NCBI GenBank assembly: GCA_002702065.1
Contig: NZXX01000002.1
Location: forward strand, 248,001-312,000
Origin: Anaerolineaceae bacterium
GTDB taxonomy: Bacteria > Chloroflexota > Anaerolineae > Aggregatilineales > Phototrophicaceae
Reading direction: 5' to 3'
Length of the DNA: 64,000 nucleotides
In this document: one piece after another, positions 42,831-51,306 of the stretch
Layout of the letters: every line of letters starts with the position of its first letter
Position numbering within the stretch: the first letter of the stretch is position 1
Notes under the pieces: model-generated
Told to the model about the DNA's origin: nothing
Database searches by the model: none
What the model saw: only the letters and a program-made list of their open reading frames with translations
Position numbers and translations under genes: made by a program

Positions 42831-43613
42831 CTATTGCGGTTCGATCCGAATGGCATCCAGCCGCAGCGTCTGCGCCTGTGGCAGCGGTACCGTGCCAAAG
42901 CCGAACTGCCCCTGCGGTGTGACGATCGCATACTGGTTATCGACCCAGGCGACAAAACCCAGTGGCCCGCCCGGCGTAACCGGCGCTTCGTGGACTGTTT
43001 TGCCATCCACAGCAAAAGCAGCGCCGTCCGCCCGCCAGTCTAGCGTGTAGGTATGGGTTTCGGTTAGCAGGTCATGGTCGAGCAGGTGTTCGCTGACGCC
43101 AATCGCTCGCTGACCGACCGGCCACAACCGTTGATACAACGCCGGAACCCGCATCAGCAGCACCCCCAGCGGCGCTGCCGGGGCGAGTGCCAGAAACTGC
43201 CAGCGCCGGGCGTTGATGGTCGCCGTTTTCCAGCCCGGACCGGGAACCCCCTGCGCCAGATTAATGTTGCTGGGGGCCGCCGAAAAGAAAAACCAGATTG
43301 CTTGGGGCAGCCGCAGCCGGACCTGACCGGGCATGAATGGCTGATTCCAGAAACCGAACCCGGCTGTGCCGCGCAGCGCAGGCGCTGCTGGTGTCAGGCT
43401 GGCGGTCACGGTCATGCGCAGCGGCGGGGTCCAGCGAAAGTCATCGGTGACATAATCGCTGATCTGGGCATCGCTGTACTGGTCTGCGGGTGTCGGATTG
43501 GCCGTCAGTAACCATGCCCCTGCTTCGCTGCGAACCTGTGCCTGGCCAATTTCCGTGATTCGCCAACCGGTGTCTGGCGATTCATCGTGTGTGTCTGCCC
43601 TGTGCATACCCAT
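42831..43613 (-). CDS. Concanavalin/LamG-like beta-sandwich protein
   Basis: About 260 residues of mainly beta structure without a signal peptide. HTYTLDWRADGAAFAVDGKTVHEAP and GPLGFVAWVDNQYAIV resemble the strands of GH16/LamG folds where the W-x-x-D-G turn holds a sugar, but no catalytic E-x-D-x-x-E motif is present. ATG 43613 or 43607 follows GCGGGG; the frame stays open to 43634. No function is assigned. Confidence 0.6.
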   Translation of the reverse strand: MGMHRADTHDESPDTGWRITEIGQAQVRSEAGAWLLTANPTPADQYSDAQISDYVTDDFRWTPPLRMTVTASLTPAAPALRGTAGFGFWNQPFMPGQVRLRLPQAIWFFFSAAPSNINLAQGVPGPGWKTATINARRWQFLALAPAAPLGVLLMRVPALYQRLWPVGQRAIGVSEHLLDHDLLTETHTYTLDWRADGAAFAVDGKTVHEAPVTPGGPLGFVAWVDNQYAIVTPQGQFGFGTVPLPQAQTLRLDAIRIEPQ

Positions 43614-43640
43614 CCCCGCTACGTCAGTTGTCAAGAATGC

Positions 43641-43668
43641 TTAACTTCCCGTCTGCCTATTGTATGGT
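43641..43668 (+). promoter_or_regulatory. Possible promoter of the membrane propeller gene
   Basis: TTAACT (43641-43646) and TATGGT (43663-43668) are separated by 16 bp, each matching four of six consensus positions. It lies 42 bp before the chosen ATG 43710. Confidence 0.35.
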
Positions 43669-43709
43669 TAAAATCAATATAGATGCTGCACACTCACCAA
43701 AGGTCGATT

Positions 43710-45110
43710 ATGTCGCTGAACATCGTTGATTTGATTACCGTCAGTTTACTGACATTCGGGCCGTTGTGTACCCTGGCCTGTATCTTTATCCTCTACCGCT
43801 ATACCGCTCTCCGTACCACGACAGTTTTCCTGCTGTCCTTATCCATTGGCTTCACGGCCTTATTCATTTATCTGATTGCACCAACCCCGAACCGCCTGTC
43901 GATCCTTGAAATCGAGGTCAACCGCGTCATCGGTCAATTCCTGGAAGTTGCGATTGGCGTTGCACTGGCAGCCGTGGTTGTCCTGGTCATTTTTCTGCTT
44001 GCGCGGCAGGCGCGGCAGCGTTCGATCCGGCTGTATCTGTTTGTCAGCGTTTCCGCCATGCTCTTCTTTTTCACCCCCACTCTGGGCGCATTGTTCCTCA
44101 ATACGTCCGGCGTCAAGACGATCAGCGTGGAGGACAATATCCCCATCTCGGTGTACACCAGAACCGGCGTCCGCACACCGACAGCGCTGGAACTGGGCCC
44201 GGAAAACGAATTGTATGTGGCCGGCTTTACCGGAACGATCTGGGTCGTGCGGGATGATGACCTGGATGGTGAAGTGGATCAGGTGCATGAGTTTGCCCAG
44301 AATCTGCAACTGCCCGCCGGGATGGCGTGGGGCGATGATGGCCTGTACGTCAACGAAGTGGGGCGGGTCCTGTTCCTGAAGGATACCGATGGGGATGACA
44401 TAGCCGATGAACAGCGGGTGGTGTTCGACCAGTTCCCCAGCATTGAGGAGATTCACCCGCATCATCAGAATCACAGCATTATCTATGGCGAGGATGGCCG
44501 CCTTTATATCGGGTCCGGCAGTACATCGGACAGCCAGCCGGAAACGCACCCGTATGCCAACGGCATCTTTTCCATGAACACAGATGGTTCAGATGTCCGC
44601 ACCTTCGCCACCGGCACCCGCAATCCCTTTTCCTTTGTGCCCGCGCCGGGTGGTGGCTTCTTTGCCGTCGACAATGGCGCATCCGGCTGCACCTATGATC
44701 CGGTCACCGATACCGACGACTGCTCGGTTCAATTCGACGTGCCGGAGGAAATCAACTATGTGACCGAGGGCAATGATTATGGCGCGCCCAACTATTTCGG
44801 GATGCCGGAACCCGGTTCGGATACGATCCCGCCGCTGGTCACATTCCGCGAGCACACCACACCCGCCGGTATCGAGATTTACACCGGCAATCTTTTGCCC
44901 GACAGTTTGCAGAACCAGCTTTTTGTAACGTTCTGGTCGGCAAACCAGATCTATCGTATCCGCACGTTTCAGATCGACAGCGAACATTACGTCGGTGATC
45001 CGTACCTGTTTGTCAGCAATATCCCGACGCCAACCGCGATCATCAATTCGCCCTACGGGGGGTTGTATGTCGCCAGTTTTACAGGGAATGCGGTTTACCA
45101 CATTGGTTGA
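43710..45110 (+). CDS. Membrane-anchored PQQ-type sugar dehydrogenase-like propeller
   Basis: 466 residues. Four membrane helices fill about 1-130 (ITVSLLTFGPLCTLACIFILY ... LFVSVSAMLFFFTPTLGALFL). An outer six-bladed propeller follows, of the glucose/sorbosone dehydrogenase type (PTALELGPENELYVAGFTGTIWVV, PAGMAWGDDGLYV, HPHHQNHSIIYGEDGRLYIGSGS, FATGTRNPFSFVPAPGGGFFAVDNG). The His-containing HPHHQNHS segment matches the active-site region of soluble PQQ-dependent dehydrogenases. ATG 43710 follows AAAGG and is preferred to 43683. Whether it binds PQQ cannot be told. Confidence 0.78.
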   Translation: MSLNIVDLITVSLLTFGPLCTLACIFILYRYTALRTTTVFLLSLSIGFTALFIYLIAPTPNRLSILEIEVNRVIGQFLEVAIGVALAAVVVLVIFLLARQARQRSIRLYLFVSVSAMLFFFTPTLGALFLNTSGVKTISVEDNIPISVYTRTGVRTPTALELGPENELYVAGFTGTIWVVRDDDLDGEVDQVHEFAQNLQLPAGMAWGDDGLYVNEVGRVLFLKDTDGDDIADEQRVVFDQFPSIEEIHPHHQNHSIIYGEDGRLYIGSGSTSDSQPETHPYANGIFSMNTDGSDVRTFATGTRNPFSFVPAPGGGFFAVDNGASGCTYDPVTDTDDCSVQFDVPEEINYVTEGNDYGAPNYFGMPEPGSDTIPPLVTFREHTTPAGIEIYTGNLLPDSLQNQLFVTFWSANQIYRIRTFQIDSEHYVGDPYLFVSNIPTPTAIINSPYGGLYVASFTGNAVYHIG

Positions 45111-45134
45111 GCTGCTGCCGGGCATGTCGACGCT

Positions 45135-45162
45135 TTCATAGACCCTGCGGATAGGCTATAAT
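45135..45162 (+). promoter_or_regulatory. Promoter of the MBL hydrolase gene
   Basis: TTCATA (45135-45140) and a perfect TATAAT (45157-45162) are separated by 16 bp, 39 bp before the TTG start at 45202. Confidence 0.6.
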
Positions 45163-45201
45163 AGAGGGTGTGTTGTTGGAAAATATCAAGGGAAATCGCA
45201 C

Positions 45202-45849
45202 TTGGATATTACCTGGTACGGGCACAGTTGTTTTCGCATTATCGAGCGCGGTCGCATCTCGATTGTGACGGATCCTTATGCCGAAATGATCGGTCTGCCA
45301 GCCCTCAAAGCCAAAGCTGATCTGGTGACCATTAGCCATCAGGAACCCGGCCACAGCCATGTCGAGGCTGTGAAGGGCGAACCGCTGGTGATCAGCGGCC
45401 CTGGCGAATATGAAATGGGTGGGGTGTTCGTTACGGGTATCCCCATGCACTATATCGAGGGGGATGAGGCGCGCTGGAACATCGCATACCGCTACCAGTA
45501 TGACAACCTGACGGTGGTGCACCTGGGTGATCTGGCGCATGTGCCGGACCAATCGACGGTGGAAGCGCTGGGCGAAGTCAACGTCCTGCTGGTGCCGGTG
45601 GGTGGCGGCAACTCCTTACGCGCCAGCCAGGCCGCCGATGTCATCGCCCTGATCGAACCGCATTTTGTGATACCGATGCATTATGCGCTGCCGGGGCTGG
45701 CCGTCGAGCTGGACCCCATTGAACGCTTCCTGAAGGCCATGGGCATCAGCCATCCGCAGGAAGAAGAAGTCCTTCGGGTAACGCCAACTCAACTGCCGGA
45801 GCAGACTCAGGTTGTGATCTTGCAGCCTAAGCTGGAACTGGAAGTATAG
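45202..45849 (+). CDS. MBL-fold (UlaG/UPF0173-like) hydrolase with altered metal motif
   Basis: A 215-residue metallo-beta-lactamase-fold protein: ITWYGHSCFRI, IVTDPY, then the metal loop at 46-51, VVHLGDLAH and HFVIPMHYALPG. The usual HxHxDH loop reads HQEPGH (His46 to His51), so one His is Glu and the Asp is Gly; at least one metal site must differ or be lost. Start TTG 45202 behind AAGGGAAA. It lies 17 nt before the next small gene, likely an operon. Confidence 0.82.
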   Translation: MDITWYGHSCFRIIERGRISIVTDPYAEMIGLPALKAKADLVTISHQEPGHSHVEAVKGEPLVISGPGEYEMGGVFVTGIPMHYIEGDEARWNIAYRYQYDNLTVVHLGDLAHVPDQSTVEALGEVNVLLVPVGGGNSLRASQAADVIALIEPHFVIPMHYALPGLAVELDPIERFLKAMGISHPQEEEVLRVTPTQLPEQTQVVILQPKLELEV

Positions 45850-45866
45850 AAAAGGGAGAATATCCT

Positions 45867-46175
45867 GTGAATGTGAAATTGATCATGAACTGGGATATTA
45901 AGCCCGGACGTGATCAAGAATATTTTGAATTTCTGGTGCGCGAATGGATTCCGGGCACAACCAGCCTGGGCCTGAAGCATTCGGGAGCGTGGGTGACAAC
46001 CTACAGCCGGGGCGATACGCCGCAGATTATGACGGAAGGCATCGCCAAAGACATCATCACCATGAAAGATATTCTGGATAGCAGCGCCTGGAACCAACTG
46101 CACGACCGGTTGCTGGAATACGTGATTAACTACGAGCAGAAGATTGTCCGGGTTACGGGCAACTTTCAACTGTAA
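45867..46175 (+). CDS. Small dimeric alpha/beta-barrel-like protein
   Basis: 102 residues. MNVKLIMNWDIKPGRDQEYFEFLVREWIPGTTSLGLK has the beta-alpha start of ferredoxin-like dimeric barrel (ABM/EthD-type) proteins; the C-terminal half is helical and ends in a beta strand. No catalytic residues are recognised. Start GTG 45867 follows AAAGGGAG. It lies 17 nt after the MBL gene. Confidence 0.6.
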   Translation: MNVKLIMNWDIKPGRDQEYFEFLVREWIPGTTSLGLKHSGAWVTTYSRGDTPQIMTEGIAKDIITMKDILDSSAWNQLHDRLLEYVINYEQKIVRVTGNFQL

Positions 46176-46182
46176 TCAAAAA

Positions 46183-46203
46183 CGCTCACCCCATCGGTGA
46201 GCG
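46183..46203. terminator. Bidirectional terminator
   Basis: Perfect 8-bp stem CGCTCACC (46183-46190) and GGTGAGCG (46196-46203) with a 5-nt loop. On the minus strand it is followed by TTTTTG, serving the FmdB-like gene; on the plus strand a weaker T-rich tail serves the small protein gene. Confidence 0.75.
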
Positions 46204-46232
46204 CTTGTGTCTTTTGCCCCGAGCAGACTGGT

Positions 46233-46544
46233 CTAGTCTGCTGCGCTTTCTTTCACTGCTGGTTTGCTTTCCGACTTGGTCTCGGTTTTTGATTCGGCCT
46301 TGGTTTCTGACTTGGACTCGCCGGATTCTTTGGCTTCCTTGTGGTTGCCCCCCAGGTTGCCGTTCGTGGCTTTCTTGCTATCATTCACATAAAAGCCTGA
46401 CCCCTTGAATATAATCCCTGGAGCCTGAACAACCCGTACAACCTTTTGTCCGGTTGTTGGGCATACTTCCAACGGATCGTCCAGAAAGCGCTGCCGATAA
46501 TCGAATGTTGTGCCGTCTTCCCGACGATAGGTATACAAGGGCAT
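46233..46544 (-). CDS. FmdB-like protein with degenerate zinc ribbon and low-complexity tail
   Basis: 103 residues. MPLYTYRREDGTTFDYRQRFLDDPLEVCPTTGQKVVRVVQAPGIIFKGSGFYVND follows the FmdB family over its whole length, including GIIFKGSGFYV, but three of the four zinc-ligand Cys are gone (YRRED for YxCxxC, and CPTTG). The last 45 residues are a Ser/Glu/Lys/Thr tail with SKSETKAESKTETK repeats. Zinc binding is unlikely. ATG 46544 begins MPLY as the family does; GTG 46553 is an alternative. Confidence 0.75.
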   Translation of the reverse strand: MPLYTYRREDGTTFDYRQRFLDDPLEVCPTTGQKVVRVVQAPGIIFKGSGFYVNDSKKATNGNLGGNHKEAKESGESKSETKAESKTETKSESKPAVKESAAD

Positions 46545-46582
46545 AGCGACCACCTCAAATGGACCAACTGTATGGATGACAT

Positions 46583-46611
46583 ATTATAAGCCACCCACCA
46601 TCATAATCCAA
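46583..46611 (-). promoter_or_regulatory. Promoter of the FmdB-like gene
   Basis: On the minus strand TTGGAT (46606-46611) and TATAAT (46583-46588) are separated by 17 bp, 39 bp before ATG 46544. Confidence 0.75.
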
Positions 46612-46673
46612 AATACGGGTTAGAGTCCAGCGTTTTGCCTTCATTCTTACGTTCTTATTACAGATTAGATTGG

Positions 46674-46702
46674 TTGTGCTTTCTGGTTGAAAACGCTATG
46701 AT
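46674..46702 (+). promoter_or_regulatory. Possible promoter of ppk1
   Basis: TTGTGC (46674-46679) and TATGAT (46697-46702) are 17 bp apart and lie 30 bp before ATG 46732. Confidence 0.45.
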
Positions 46703-46731
46703 CATTCGGATAAATGTAGCAGGTATAAACG

Positions 46732-48885
46732 ATGCCCGAAACTGCACAGCACAATTTGCTACCAGAACTGACGCCTGAAACCTATACCAGCCGCGAACTG
46801 AGTTGGATTGAGTTTAATCGTCGTGTGTTGGCACTGGCACAAGACACTAGCCTGCCATTATTGGAACGGGCCAAGTTTTTGGCGATCTTTAGCAACAATC
46901 TCGACGAATTTTATATGGTACGGGTGGCGTCATGGCACAACAAGATGCGGCTGGGGCTGGCCAGCAGCCGGCCCGATAGTTATCAGCCACGCCAGTTGTT
47001 GATGGAAATTCGCCGTCGTGTGATGGAGTTGATCCACCAGCAGCGCGATACGCTGCGCGAAGTGCTGGATAATCTGTGTCAGGCGGGCATCTGCCTGGTG
47101 AAGATGAACAATCTTACCCCTGACGAACAGGCAGCAGTGGCGGCGTACTTTCAGGAAGAAGTTTTCCCGGTGCTGACACCGCTGGCCGTTGACCATGCCC
47201 GGCCATTTCCGTTTATTTCCAATCTCAGCCTGAATCTTGCGATCTGGCTGCGCCGCAGCAATGCGCCAATCATCAGCCCGCAGGAATTTGTCCGCCTCAA
47301 AATACCGGATGTGCTGCCCCGGCTGGTCGATCTCAATGCGTTGATGCGCCGCTATGGGGGCAAACCACGCACGGAAGACACCTTCCTGTGGCTCGAAGAC
47401 GTTATCGCGGATAACCTGTATACGCTGTTCCCAGGTATGGAAGTGGTTGAATTCCATTCGTTCCGTGTTACGCGCAATGCCGATATTGACTTCGAGCATG
47501 AGCAGGAAGATCGCCTGCTGGATATGAGCGCGATGATTGAGGAGTCGCTGCGGGAGCGCGAATTCGGCAATGTCGTGCGCCTCAGTGTGACGAATTCCAT
47601 TAACGAGCGCACCCTGAACCGGCTTATTCAGGAACTGGGCGTAGACCCGGAGCAGGACATCTATCAGGTGGACGGTCCCCTGGGGGGGACATCGCTGTTC
47701 GAACTGGCGAGCATCAATCGTCCGGAACATAAATATCCACCCTACGTCCCCAGAATGCCGGAAATTCTGTCGCATCAGGATATTTTTGCAGCCATCCGCC
47801 AGTCCGATATTCTGCTGCATTTACCCTACGATTCGTTCTTGCCGGTTGAGGATTTCTTTCGCGCGGCTGCGCATGATCCGGATGTGCTGGCGATCAAGGC
47901 AACGCTCTACCGGGTAGGCCGCAATTCGCCTATTGTTCAGGCGTTGGCCGAGGCGCGCGAAAATGACAAGCAGGTAGCGGTGCTGGTCGAACTGAAAGCG
48001 CGCTTTGACGAAGAAAATAATATCGAATGGGCGCGCGTGCTGGAACGGCAGGGCGTGCATGTCACGTATGGCGTGGAGGAGCTTCCGGTCAAGACCCATG
48101 CGAAAGTGGCACTGGTGGTCCGGCGTGAAGCGGGCGGTGTGCGGCGCTATGTGCATTTGGGCACCGGGAATTACAACCCCTCGACTGCACGCCAGTATAC
48201 CGATTTAGGTATCTTCACCAGCAATCATGAGATCGGGACGGATGCGCTTAACCTGTTCAATCGTCTGACGGGCTATGCCCCGGCAGCAGCCTACCGGCAT
48301 CTGCTGGTGGCCCCGGAGCATTTGCACAAGCACCTGATGCATATGATTGATGGCGAGATCGCGGCAGCCCGTGCGGGCAAACCGGCGCGCCTCATCTTCA
48401 AGATGAACCAGCTCGAAGAAGATGTGATCATCCAGAAACTTTATCAGGCGTCGCAGGCCGGTGTCGAAATTGACCTGCTGGTGCGCGGCCTGTGCTGCCT
48501 TAACCCAGGCGTGCCCGGCATCAGTGAGACTATCCGCGTGCGCAGTATCGTCGGTCGTTATCTGGAACACAGCCGTATCTTCTATTTTCACAATGCGCCT
48601 GTCACCCAGCGTCTCTATCTTGGCAGTGCGGATTTGATGAGGCGCAACCTGTATAATCGTGTCGAAGTCGTATTTCCGGTCCTCGATCCTCGCCTTCAGC
48701 GGAGTGTGATGCGTATTCTGGTCACGAGTCTGATTGATAATCAGAATGCGTGGGAACTCCAGCCTGATGGTTATTATGAACGCGTATCCAATGATGGCCC
48801 CCGCTACAACAGCCAGGACATTTTTATGGAAAACACCTATGGCATCGAAGACCTGCCGGGCTGGTGGAGTATGGAACGCGGCTGA
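46732..48885 (+). CDS. ppk1: Polyphosphate kinase 1
   Basis: 717 residues, full length. It makes polyphosphate from ATP. SRELSWIEFNRRVL and FSNNLDEFYMVRVA belong to the N and head domains. The catalytic His456 lies in KTHAKVALVVRRE, followed by YVHLGTGNYNP; His613 (YLEHSRIFYFHN) is the second conserved His, with YLGSADLMRRNLYNRVEVVFPV after it. A single-gene unit with its own promoter. No exopolyphosphatase gene is beside it. Confidence 0.95.
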   Translation: MPETAQHNLLPELTPETYTSRELSWIEFNRRVLALAQDTSLPLLERAKFLAIFSNNLDEFYMVRVASWHNKMRLGLASSRPDSYQPRQLLMEIRRRVMELIHQQRDTLREVLDNLCQAGICLVKMNNLTPDEQAAVAAYFQEEVFPVLTPLAVDHARPFPFISNLSLNLAIWLRRSNAPIISPQEFVRLKIPDVLPRLVDLNALMRRYGGKPRTEDTFLWLEDVIADNLYTLFPGMEVVEFHSFRVTRNADIDFEHEQEDRLLDMSAMIEESLREREFGNVVRLSVTNSINERTLNRLIQELGVDPEQDIYQVDGPLGGTSLFELASINRPEHKYPPYVPRMPEILSHQDIFAAIRQSDILLHLPYDSFLPVEDFFRAAAHDPDVLAIKATLYRVGRNSPIVQALAEARENDKQVAVLVELKARFDEENNIEWARVLERQGVHVTYGVEELPVKTHAKVALVVRREAGGVRRYVHLGTGNYNPSTARQYTDLGIFTSNHEIGTDALNLFNRLTGYAPAAAYRHLLVAPEHLHKHLMHMIDGEIAAARAGKPARLIFKMNQLEEDVIIQKLYQASQAGVEIDLLVRGLCCLNPGVPGISETIRVRSIVGRYLEHSRIFYFHNAPVTQRLYLGSADLMRRNLYNRVEVVFPVLDPRLQRSVMRILVTSLIDNQNAWELQPDGYYERVSNDGPRYNSQDIFMENTYGIEDLPGWWSMERG

Positions 48886-48966
48886 CGCGGCTTATTAAAT
48901 AGATCCTTTTGGTCAAATACATTTCATCTCATCAACATCAGCTTACTTAATGTTCTGTCCGGTCAG

Positions 48967-48983
48967 TCCCTGATTGTCAGGGA
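48967..48983. other. Short hairpin in the ppk1-dehydrogenase gap
   Basis: TCCCTGA-TTG-TCAGGGA is a perfect 7-bp stem without a T-tract. The rest of the 258-bp gap (48886-49143) shows nothing recognisable. Confidence 0.35.
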
Positions 48984-49143
48984 TGTATGTGCCCCTCCGC
49001 CGTAGAAGACGATGTGGCTGTTGCTGCATGAATACCGGATGAGCACAGATACGGACGCTGTTTGTTCGTTGGCGCGTCAGTCCGAGATTAGATAGGATGT
49101 AATGCGCTCACACAGGCCAGAGAGCTGGTCGAAGGAGATCCTC

Positions 49144-50152
49144 ATGGAATTGTGCGTGATAGAAGGCGACGGAATCGGACACGAGGTGATCCCTGCTGCG
49201 GTACAGGTCGTGCGGCAGATCGCGCCGGATATCGTGATTCGTTCGGCAGATGCCGGCTGGGCTTACTTTCAGGAGCACGGTACGCCGCTGCCCGATGCCA
49301 GTATCGAGCTGGCGGCCCAGTGTTGGGGCGGTGCTGTTCGGGGCGGTTTCCTCGCCTTCATACCCGGTAGAGAATTACTATTCGCCGGTTGTGCGGCTGC
49401 GACGTCAGCTTCAGGCGTATGCGAACCTGCGGCCAACGCGTTACCTGCCGGTGCCGACAGCGCGCGAAGGCGTTGATCTGGTCATCGTGCGCGAGAACAC
49501 CGAAGACCTGTATGTCGGCAATGAGACCACCACCGATGAAGGCAGCACCGGGGTCGCCCAGAAGGTGATTACCCGCATCGCCACCACCCGTGTTGCCCGC
49601 ATCGCCTATGATCTGGCGGCCCGCACCGGTCGCGAGAAAGTCACCATTGTTCATAAAGCCAACGTCCTGCCCCAAACGGATGGTTTGTTCCGCCGGGTTG
49701 CTCTGGAGGTATCGGTCGACTATCCTGATATTCTCACGGATGAACTGCTGGTGGATACAGCGGCCTACTGGATGGTGAAGGACCCAACGCGGTTTGATGT
49801 CGTTGTGACCCCCAACCTGTACGGGGATATTCTGTCCGATATGGCGGCGGCGTGGGGCGGTGGGCTGGGCCTGGCACCCTCGCTCAGCGTTGGCGATTCG
49901 ATCGCTATTGCCGAACCGGTGCATGGGTCTGCCCCAGACATTGCTGGCAAAGGCATCGCCAACCCGACCGCGACCATTTTGAGTATCGCCATGCTGCTGC
50001 GACACAAATGGAACCGCCCGGACGATGCCCAGCGCGTGGAAAACGCGGTTTATGCCGTATTGAAGCAAGGCGATCATACCGTCGATATTTATAGTGAAGG
50101 GGCCATCTCTACGCAGGAATTCACCGATCACGTTTGTGCCCACCTGAACTAA
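49144..50152 (+). pseudogene. Isocitrate/isopropylmalate dehydrogenase family gene with a frameshift
   Basis: The protein begins MELCVIEGDGIGHEVIPAAVQVV at ATG 49144 (behind AAGGAGAT) and is normal to ELAAQC. It then continues one frame over with GAVLFGAVSSPSYPVENYYSPVVRLRRQL to the stop at 50152. One extra base in TGTTGGGGCG (49321-49330) causes this, and the first frame would stop at 49476. Family motifs are all present: VRENTEDLYVG, HKANVLPQTDGLF, VVTPNLYGDILSDMAA and EPVHGSAPDIAGKG. VRENTED points to isocitrate or homoisocitrate rather than isopropylmalate as substrate. A G4 run at the site makes a sequencing error quite possible. Confidence 0.8.
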
Positions 50153-50174
50153 TTTAGGTTATCAGAGGCACGCT

Positions 50175-50540
50175 ATGTCGACCGTTCTGGTTGTCGAAGC
50201 GAACGAAAGCATCATCATACTGCTGGAAACGATGCTTGCGCGCGCCAATCATCAGGTGCTGAGTGCACGCAGTGGTGCGCTGGGTATCGAAATGGCGGAG
50301 ACGTACCAACCTGATCTGATCCTGATTGACGAACATCTGCCCGGCATGGCTGGTGAAGTGGTTTGCGCCCAACTGAGGAGCAACCCGGCTACCAGCCATA
50401 TTCCTTTGATTCTCTCCACGACCGCCAGTGTTGGCGACCCCCTGCATTATGCACAGCGCACCGGCGCAGACTATGTGCTGCCCAAGCCGTTTCGGGCGCA
50501 GGACCTGCTGTCGCTGCTGGATTGTGTGCTGCATCCCTGA
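50175..50540 (+). CDS. Stand-alone response regulator receiver
   Basis: A 121-residue receiver domain with no output domain. Phospho-acceptor Asp52 (LILIDEHLPGMAG), conserved Lys104 (LPKPF), and Thr/Ser at ILSTTAS. The first acidic pair is replaced by VVEANES (Glu-Ala), so metal binding may be weaker. It lies 22 nt after the dehydrogenase gene. A CheY-like or scaffold role is possible; the partner kinase is not visible. Confidence 0.85.
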   Translation: MSTVLVVEANESIIILLETMLARANHQVLSARSGALGIEMAETYQPDLILIDEHLPGMAGEVVCAQLRSNPATSHIPLILSTTASVGDPLHYAQRTGADYVLPKPFRAQDLLSLLDCVLHP

Positions 50541-50569
50541 CGCATCGAAAGCGTTAAAAATGTAAAAAT

Positions 50570-50599
50570 TTGCCCGCTCGCGCCAGCGTTAACGGGCAA
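50570..50599. other. Inverted repeat between response regulator genes
   Basis: TTGCCCG (50570-50576) and CGGGCAA (50593-50599) form a perfect 7-bp stem with a 16-nt loop. A T-rich run follows only in the minus direction, so it is not a clear terminator for the upstream gene. Confidence 0.3.
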
Positions 50600-50694
50600 T
50601 CGCCCAGAACGATTCTACAATAAACTTATGGCGATCCTGCCGTTTGAGTTTATCGTCTCCTGTTGTTCACTTCCCGGCCCATAAAAGGTTGACC

Positions 50695-51054
50695 ATGTGC
50701 ACCGTGCTGATCATTGACGACGAAGATGGATTCCTTCAGATTATCCAGATCATTCTGAAACGTGCCGGTTTCCAGACCTTCGTTGCGACGAATGGTCATG
50801 ACGGCCTGGCCATGGTGCGCGATCATCGCCCGGACGTGGTCATTCTGGATGATATGATGCCAGGCATGACCGGGGGGGACGTGTGCCTGAAGATCAAAAA
50901 CGACCCGCTGCTGTGCCGAACACGGGTGATTATGCACAGTGCGGGTGCCAAGGTGCATAACCCCAGCTACATCCGCCAGATCGGCGCGGATGACGTCCTC
51001 TTTAAGCCCTCTCTCCCTTCGGAAATACTTGAAAAAATCAATCGCTGGTTCTAA
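50695..51054 (+). CDS. Stand-alone response regulator receiver
   Basis: A 119-residue receiver domain. Acidic pair Asp8-Asp9 (LIIDDED), phospho-acceptor Asp52 (VVILDDMMPGMTGGD), Ser at IMHSAG and Lys104 (LFKPS) are all in place, so it should be phosphorylated. ATG 50695 follows AAAGGTTG; the frame is open to 50644. With the previous gene it forms a pair of CheY-like proteins; no kinase is adjacent. Confidence 0.87.
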   Translation: MCTVLIIDDEDGFLQIIQIILKRAGFQTFVATNGHDGLAMVRDHRPDVVILDDMMPGMTGGDVCLKIKNDPLLCRTRVIMHSAGAKVHNPSYIRQIGADDVLFKPSLPSEILEKINRWF

Positions 51055-51139
51055 ATAATCTTGACTGACCCCTAAAAATCCCTTATCATCTCCTTATCTG
51101 TTCGCTAATCCCTTAAATGGATCTCCCCATGTGTGGCAT

Positions 51140-51303
51140 GATACGCACCATCCGCATCTGGATCCCGCAACTGCCGGTGTCCTAGAGCGTATCGACGGTC
51201 CCCTGTACCCCGATACGCTTTCGCTGTGAACCCAACACAGCCTGTTTCGCGTTCTGTCGACTGACAGAACATCACCCGTGACAGCGTATCCAAACAGGTT
51301 TTT
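51140..51303 (+). promoter_or_regulatory. Structured leader upstream of a methyltransferase gene
   Basis: Four copies of one 7-mer alternate in strand: GATACGC (51140-51146), GCGTATC (51187-51193), GATACGC (51212-51218), GCGTATC (51284-51290). Copies 2 and 3 sit in a 9-bp stem (51186-51194 with 51211-51219). A perfect hairpin GTTCTGTC-gact-GACAGAAC (51251-51270) lies inside CCTGTTT/AAACAGG (51241-51247 with 51292-51298). The last arm covers the only Shine-Dalgarno-like AGG and is followed by five T. This looks like a switchable 5' leader. Confidence 0.45.
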
Positions 51304-51306
51304 CTC

